Source of the DNA: JAHEGP01 sp963792875
Lineage (GTDB): Bacteria; Pseudomonadota; Gammaproteobacteria; Pseudomonadales; JAHEGP01
Direction of reading: 5' to 3'
Length of the DNA: 64,000 nt
Assembly (NCBI GenBank): GCA_963792875.1
Contig: CAWBXV010000007.1
Coordinates: 1-64,000, forward strand
Shown here: positions 59,277-64,000 of the stretch, in pieces
Layout of the letters: the number at the start of each line of letters is the position of its first letter
How positions within the stretch are numbered: the first letter of the stretch is position 1
Notes under the pieces: model-generated
What the model was told of the DNA's origin: nothing
Seen by the model: only the letters and a program-made list of their open reading frames with translations
Databases searched by the model: none
Made by a program: the position numbers and the translations under genes

Positions 59277-60503
59277 GTGGAAAGTCGCTTTACCAGAGTT
59301 CCTGTTACGGAACTGCAGCTTGGCATGTTCATAGCTGAACTCGATCGCCCCTGGCTGGAGACGCCCTTTCTCATCCAGGGCTTCGTGCTGTGCGAATTCG
59401 GGGAACTGCGCGTGCTGCGCGACCACTGCAAGTACGTCTACATCGACGCCGGCAAATCCGCGCCCATCGGCTACGTCCAGCCGCAACAGCGGCCACTGGG
59501 AAAATCCATCAGCGAGACTTTCTCGGCGCGGCGACTGACGCGATACGATGACCACGTCTCCTTTGACCAGGAGATGGAATCCGCCAAGCGCATCTACGCG
59601 GACTACGAGTCCATGGTCGCCAGACTCTACGACACCGAGTTCCTGGGTCAGCAGGTCAATATGCAGCAGGTCAGCGAAGCCGTAGGCAACATCGTCGACA
59701 GCATCATCCGCAACCCCGACGCCTGCACACTGCTGCACAAGATGAAGCGCAAGGGCGACTACCTCTACAACCACGCCATCGGCATGTCGGTGTGGGCCGC
59801 CGCGCTCAGCCGGCAGATCGGCCTGCCCCCGAACGAGATCAAGCGGATCGCCATGGGCGCGCTGTTGTGCGATATAGGAAAAGTCGGCATCTCCAGCCGG
59901 ATTCTCGACAAACCCGGCAAGCTCACCGAGGCCGAGTTTGAGCAGGTCAAGCGGCACGTGATCATCGACGACAACTTCATGGAGCGCTTCCCGGGGCTGT
60001 CCAACGCCGTGCTCGAGATCATTCAGACCCACCACGAGCGCCACGACGGCAGCGGCTACCCGCACGGCCTGTGCGCCGACGACGTGCCGGTCTATTCCCG
60101 CATCGTGGCGATCGCCGACTGCTATGACGCCCTCACCAACGACCGCCCCTACGGCCGCGCCATATCGCCCACGCAAGCCTGCAGAGTGCTCTACGAACTG
60201 CGCGACATTCACTATCAGGGCGAGATCGTGGAAGAATTCATCCAGGCCGTGGGCGTCTATCCGGTCGGCACGCTGGTGGAACTCAACACGGGCGAGGTCG
60301 GGGTGGTCATCTCCGAATACCGCAAGCGCCGCCTGCGCCCCAAGCTGCTGCTGCTGCTCGACGCCGACAAGCAACCCATCACGAGCACACGCTACCTCAA
60401 CCTGATGGACTGCCAGGTCACCGATCAGGGCGACCGCATCGAGATCAAATGTGCCCTGAACGGCAACGCCTACGGTCTGGACGCCGATGACTTTTTCCAG
60501 TGA
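59277..60503 (+). CDS. DUF3391 + HD-GYP domain protein (c-di-GMP phosphodiesterase type)
   Basis: HD-GYP proteins hydrolyse c-di-GMP to GMP. I use GTG 59277 (408 residues), since family members begin close to VPVTELQLGMFI; the frame is open to 59151. The DUF3391 N-terminal domain (residues 5-60) is followed by the HD-GYP domain: H166 in YNHAIGMSVWAA, then C198-D199-IGK where HDIGK is expected, then H252-H253-ERHDGSGYP, with the GYP motif intact. Replacing the HD histidine by Cys should change metal binding, so activity is doubtful. It overlaps the next gene by 17 bases. Confidence 0.85.
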   Translation: MESRFTRVPVTELQLGMFIAELDRPWLETPFLIQGFVLCEFGELRVLRDHCKYVYIDAGKSAPIGYVQPQQRPLGKSISETFSARRLTRYDDHVSFDQEMESAKRIYADYESMVARLYDTEFLGQQVNMQQVSEAVGNIVDSIIRNPDACTLLHKMKRKGDYLYNHAIGMSVWAAALSRQIGLPPNEIKRIAMGALLCDIGKVGISSRILDKPGKLTEAEFEQVKRHVIIDDNFMERFPGLSNAVLEIIQTHHERHDGSGYPHGLCADDVPVYSRIVAIADCYDALTNDRPYGRAISPTQACRVLYELRDIHYQGEIVEEFIQAVGVYPVGTLVELNTGEVGVVISEYRKRRLRPKLLLLLDADKQPITSTRYLNLMDCQVTDQGDRIEIKCALNGNAYGLDADDFFQ

Positions 60504-61836
60504 CTTTCCCGACCTGCTGGCAGAACTCGGCGAGAGCGAGGGCCGCGGCGGCCGCCAGCGCTTCCTCGATGCGCTGACCGCCGACATCCAGATCGCCATG
60601 ATGCAGGCCGAGCGGCTGGCGCTGGTACTGGTCGACATCCGCAAATTCATGAGCATCAACCTGTCCCACGGCTACGCCTGCGGTGACGAGGTACTGCTGC
60701 GCCTGCCGGGCCTGCTCAAGGAGGTCATCAGGAAAGCCAGCGCGGTCGAGCGGCTGGGTGACAACCTGTTCGGCGTCGTCATCCCGGCAGTGAGCTCGCC
60801 GGCGCTGCTGCCCATCGCCGCTGAGAAGATTCGCCGCAAACTGCAGGCCCCCCTGCACGTCAGCGATCACACCATCACCCTGGAGTGCCATATCACCGCG
60901 GCGGTCTACCCCGAGGAGGGCCAGACCGCTGACGACCTGCTGCTCACGGCGGAGCGCATGCTGGTCGATGTCAAGCTGCGCAAGTTCAGCGACGTGGCCA
61001 TTCCCGTGCTGATGCAGCACACCGGCAGAGCGCGCTGGCAGATCGAAAGGCAGCTGCGCGGCGCCATCGACCGCGGCGAGCTGGAGCTGTTCTACCAGCC
61101 CAAGATCCGCCTGCGCGACCGCCAGCCGGCCAGCGCCGAGGCCCTGGTGCGGTGGAACTCCAGCGAGCTGGGCATGGTGCGGCCGGACGAGTTCATCGGC
61201 GTCGCCGAGGAGAGCTCGCTGATCAACCAGATCACCGAATGGGCGCTGAGAACCGCCATCCGCGTGCGCAGCGAGATCATCGGCAGAGGCGACGGGCCGT
61301 CGGTGGCAGTGAACGTCTCGGCCAGCGACATCTATGATTACAGCATCGTGCACAACCTCGAATCCGTGCTGGCGATCTGGGGCGTCGCCCCCGAGCACCT
61401 GACGCTTGAAGTCACCGAGAGCGTCATCATGGACAATCCGGACATCGCGCTCAGGAATCTCGAGCTGCTGCGCAAGCTTGGCGTCAAGATCGCGCTGGAC
61501 GATTTCGGCACCGGCTACTCGTCGCTGGCCTACTTCAAGACACTGCCCATCGACGAGCTCAAGATCGACAAATCCTTCATCCTGAACATGCGCCACGACA
61601 GCGACGACGCGGTGCTGGTCGAGGCCATCATCAAACTTGCGCACCAGTTCAACCTCAGCGTCGTCGCCGAAGGCGTGGAAGACGTGCAGACCCTGCGGCA
61701 GCTGGACGCCCTGGGTTGCGACTATGTGCAGGGCTACCACTTCAGCCAGGCGCTGCCGCAGGCGAAATTCAGCGCCTGGCTCGACGCCTATCGGGCGGAC
61801 GCCTACTGGAGTGAAGCACCGCCGCCAGCCGACTGA
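60487..61836 (+). CDS. Degenerate GGDEF - EAL domain protein (c-di-GMP phosphodiesterase)
   Basis: 449 residues. The N-terminal GGDEF-like domain reads R-L-G-D-N-L-F at 89-95, so cyclase activity is unlikely, although it may bind GTP. The C-terminal EAL domain appears complete: E218-A-L, N276, E308/E311, D338-D339-F-GTGYSS, K362 and E395-G-V-E. It should hydrolyse c-di-GMP. The start overlaps the HD-GYP gene, so both are expressed together. Confidence 0.9.
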   Translation: MTFSSDFPDLLAELGESEGRGGRQRFLDALTADIQIAMMQAERLALVLVDIRKFMSINLSHGYACGDEVLLRLPGLLKEVIRKASAVERLGDNLFGVVIPAVSSPALLPIAAEKIRRKLQAPLHVSDHTITLECHITAAVYPEEGQTADDLLLTAERMLVDVKLRKFSDVAIPVLMQHTGRARWQIERQLRGAIDRGELELFYQPKIRLRDRQPASAEALVRWNSSELGMVRPDEFIGVAEESSLINQITEWALRTAIRVRSEIIGRGDGPSVAVNVSASDIYDYSIVHNLESVLAIWGVAPEHLTLEVTESVIMDNPDIALRNLELLRKLGVKIALDDFGTGYSSLAYFKTLPIDELKIDKSFILNMRHDSDDAVLVEAIIKLAHQFNLSVVAEGVEDVQTLRQLDALGCDYVQGYHFSQALPQAKFSAWLDAYRADAYWSEAPPPAD

Positions 61837-61961
61837 AGCCGGGTTGCTGCGGCAGCGCCGGGGCTGGCCAAGCGCCGGCAAAAGGGGCATCATGCGCACC
61901 GGACCCACACGGAGGCCGCAACTGCTGAGGCCCACGGCGACATGCCTGCGAACCACCCCCT

Positions 61962-64000
61962 ATGAGCACACGGAGCCAGCGCGCTCTGATCGCCCTGATA
62001 GCGCTGTCGATCGCGGGGGCGCTGGCGCTGAAGCAGGCCTTGCAGCCCGAGCGCTGGCGCGGCCGCATCGCCGCCCAGCTGGCGCAGTGGACCGGCGGCG
62101 AGGTAGCGCTGGGCGGGCTCGCGTGGGGCCTCGATGGCGGCCTGTGGCTGCGCGTGGACGACCTCAGTATCGCCGACACGCGCCTGCCGCTCACCGACAT
62201 CGCCTTCGCCACGGCCCGCGCCAGACTGTCGCTGCGCCCGCTGCTGCAGGGTGTGCTGGCCATCGACGAGCTGCAGCTGGCGGGGCCCCGCATCACTTAT
62301 CGCCTGGCGGCGCCGGCGGCGACGCCTGACGCTGCGCCGCAGCAGACGCCCTCGGCCGGCCTGCCCCTGGACATCGCCCTGCGCTCGCTGCACATCCATG
62401 ACGGCACCCTGACGCTGATCGATGCCCGCCTGGCGCCCGCCGCGGCGCGCACTACCCGGCTGGATGCGGTCGACATCCGCCTCGCCGATCTCGCCGCCGG
62501 CGCCAGCGCCCGCCTCGACGCCACGGCACGGCTCAACACCCAGGGGCAGCTGGCACTGACCGGCCGCCTCGCCGGACTGCAGCGCCACCTCGCCCTCGAC
62601 CAGCCCTGGCTGACGCTGCAGCTCAGCGCGCAGGGCATCCCGCTCGACGGACTCGACGCCTATCTGGGCGATGCCAGCCTGGCGGCGGCGTTGAGCGGCC
62701 AGGTCTCGGCACGCGCCAGCTACGACGGCGACCTCGCCGATAACGGCACGCTGCAGGCCCTGCTGCAATTGGGACAGCTGCGCTATAGGGACGCCCGCCT
62801 CAGCGCGACCGCGCTGCCCGGCCAGCCCCTGGACCTGGCGCTGGACGCGCGGCTGGCGGGCGCCGGCGTGCAGGTGGAGCGCCTGCGCCTGCAGTCGGGC
62901 GGGCTGCAGATCGACGCCAGCGCCACCATCGACTCCTGGCGCCGCCGCCCCCGCCTCGTCGGCACCTCGGCGAGCGGCGTCATCCCCCTGCACGAACTGC
63001 AGGCGCTGCTGCCGTGGCGAGCCCTGGGCAGCAGCGCCGACTATCTGCGCGACCTCACCGCCAGCGGCGGCGTGCTGCGCCTGGAGCAGCTGAACCTGCC
63101 CGACTTCAGCCTGCGCGATGCCCCGGACTGGCGCGCGCTGCTGCCGCAGGTGGCGGCCCGCATCAGCGCCAGCGGCCTGTCCGTGCGCGCGACGCCGGAG
63201 CTGCCCCGCATCGATCAGCTGCAGGGCAGCGTCGAGCTCCAGCGGGGTGTTGCAACGGGGCGCGACATCACGGCGCGCCTGGGACCGCTGCGCCTGCCCG
63301 CCCTGCAGTTCGAGGCGCGGGAACTGACCCGGGCGCCCGTGATCACGGCCACGGCGAGGGGCCGGCTGGCGCTGGCCGCGGGCGGCGGGGCCGAGGTCGC
63401 GGCGCTGCTGCGGCGCTACGGCCTGGCGCGGTTCACGATCGACGGCGACGTCGACGCCAGCGCCGAGGTCGCGCTGCGCGAGCCCCGGCGCTGGCGCGCG
63501 CGCGGCGCCATCAGGGTCGATGACGCAGCACTGACCACGCAACAGGGGGACCGTCTGAGCGCCGGCGGCACCATCCGGCTGCGCCGGCGGGAGCACCTCG
63601 ACCTGCTGCTGGACGGCATCGCGGGGCGCATCAACGGCGCGCCGTTCAAGGTGGCCGGCGCCGTCCTGGCGGCGGACACACCCAGCCGCCTGGCCGACCT
63701 CGAACTCGGCTGCCAGAACCTGGCGCTGGCGCCGCTGGCGCATTGGCTGCCGGCACTGGCACCGCTCGCGCTCAGCGGCAGCGTGAGCGGCGATGTCAGA
63801 CTCTATCTGCCAGCCGACGCGCCCGCCCGCGCGCGCGCGCTGGGCCAGCTGGCGGTGACGGCGGTGCAGCTGCGCCTTGCCGATGCCGGGCTGCAGCTGA
63901 GCAACGCGACCGGAGCGGCCACGCTCGGCTCCCGCAGGGTTGACGTGCCGCGACTGTCGGCGCGCGTCAATGACCAGCCCATCGAGCTGCGGGGCAGCCT
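61962..64000 (+). CDS. AsmA-family protein (lipid-transport/outer-membrane assembly type), partial
   Basis: At least 679 codons are in the window, and the frame is still open at the right edge. ATG 61962 (MSTRSQRALIALIALSI) has an N-terminal membrane anchor (residues 8-28) and then the AsmA pattern: WTGGEVALGGLAW, LRVDDLSIADTRLPLTDIAFATARARLSLRPLLQG and IDELQLAGPRITYRL. The remainder is repetitive beta-rich sequence (TARLNTQGQLALTGRLAGL) as in bridge-like AsmA proteins (YdbH, YhdP). A seven-codon ORF (MPANHPL) at 61942 overlaps the start as ATGA. A specific name cannot be given. Confidence 0.82.
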   Translation, partial: MSTRSQRALIALIALSIAGALALKQALQPERWRGRIAAQLAQWTGGEVALGGLAWGLDGGLWLRVDDLSIADTRLPLTDIAFATARARLSLRPLLQGVLAIDELQLAGPRITYRLAAPAATPDAAPQQTPSAGLPLDIALRSLHIHDGTLTLIDARLAPAAARTTRLDAVDIRLADLAAGASARLDATARLNTQGQLALTGRLAGLQRHLALDQPWLTLQLSAQGIPLDGLDAYLGDASLAAALSGQVSARASYDGDLADNGTLQALLQLGQLRYRDARLSATALPGQPLDLALDARLAGAGVQVERLRLQSGGLQIDASATIDSWRRRPRLVGTSASGVIPLHELQALLPWRALGSSADYLRDLTASGGVLRLEQLNLPDFSLRDAPDWRALLPQVAARISASGLSVRATPELPRIDQLQGSVELQRGVATGRDITARLGPLRLPALQFEARELTRAPVITATARGRLALAAGGGAEVAALLRRYGLARFTIDGDVDASAEVALREPRRWRARGAIRVDDAALTTQQGDRLSAGGTIRLRRREHLDLLLDGIAGRINGAPFKVAGAVLAADTPSRLADLELGCQNLALAPLAHWLPALAPLALSGSVSGDVRLYLPADAPARARALGQLAVTAVQLRLADAGLQLSNATGAATLGSRRVDVPRLSARVNDQPIELRGS

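Noticed and set aside
57906..60659. 917-codon minus-strand ORF spanning the transglutaminase and the HD-GYP region
   Set aside because: Only residues from ATG 59000 form a recognisable protein. The longer frame lies antisense to the HD-GYP gene and has no features.
61942..61965. Seven-codon leader-like ORF before the AsmA-like gene
   Set aside because: Too short to support, and no attenuator hairpin follows. Mentioned only in the AsmA entry.
61890..63743. 617-codon ORF antisense to the AsmA-like gene
   Set aside because: Translation is Gln/Arg/Ala/Gly-rich without any domain, and the opposite strand carries clear AsmA sequence.

Overview
The window is GC-rich DNA from a gammaproteobacterium. 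The core block rpsP-rimM-trmD-rplS, followed by xerD and dsbC and preceded by ffh and a divergent ypjD/yfjD pair, has the usual gammaproteobacterial order. The accessory content (a wax-ester synthase/DGAT-like acyltransferase, an F420-type luciferase-like oxidoreductase, OprP-like porins, an LexA-boxed imuAB pair, a DUF4105 protein) fits marine oligotrophs such as the Halieaceae (OM60/NOR5). The family assignment is inference; the class is well supported.

Layout. 1-8.5 kb: a defence island on the minus strand, reading decapitated ATPase > hsdR > hsdM > hsdS > SIR2-DUF4020 protein. Almost every gene here is broken by frameshifts. 8.5-14 kb: dsbC, xerD, the rplS-trmD-rimM-rpsP operon and ffh (all minus). 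14-18.3 kb: ypjD and corC-like yfjD (plus), a DUF1289 protein and a gamma-carbonic anhydrase (minus), hemH (plus). 18.3-25.4 kb: a DUF2489 protein, a lipoprotein made of two tandem copies of one unknown domain, an MscS-type channel, and a three-gene minus-strand cluster: CYTH-like protein, secreted kinase-like protein, calcineurin-like phosphoesterase. 25.8-31.6 kb: a stand-alone diiron metallo-beta-lactamase-fold protein, then acnA and fumC (coupled by an ATGA overlap, both full of frameshifts) and an N-terminally missing SDR. 31.8-43 kb: an acyltransferase-3 membrane protein, a lipoprotein alpha/beta hydrolase, a DASS dicarboxylate transporter, a secreted beta-rich protein and two OprP-like porins. 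43-50 kb: a Rieske protein, a DUF4105 protein, SOS-boxed imuA-imuB, a PilZ-like protein, an outer-membrane barrel coupled to a WS/DGAT. 50-64 kb: an LLM oxidoreductase, an epimerase, an L,D-transpeptidase, an acyl-CoA ligase, an OmpA-type lipoprotein, an enoyl-CoA hydratase, a transglutaminase, overlapping HD-GYP and GGDEF-EAL genes, and an AsmA-like gene that runs off the right edge.

Two frameshift-rich blocks (1 to about 8.48 kb, and about 26.6 to 31.58 kb) lie between clean stretches, and each ends on its right side in a gene without its 5' part. Motifs inside the blocks are intact and frames are always recovered, so indel errors plus assembly joins explain them better than gene decay. The best candidate for something undescribed is the cluster at 22.0-25.4 kb, in which a predicted secreted protein with kinase-like sequence motifs overlaps a predicted secreted phosphoesterase.
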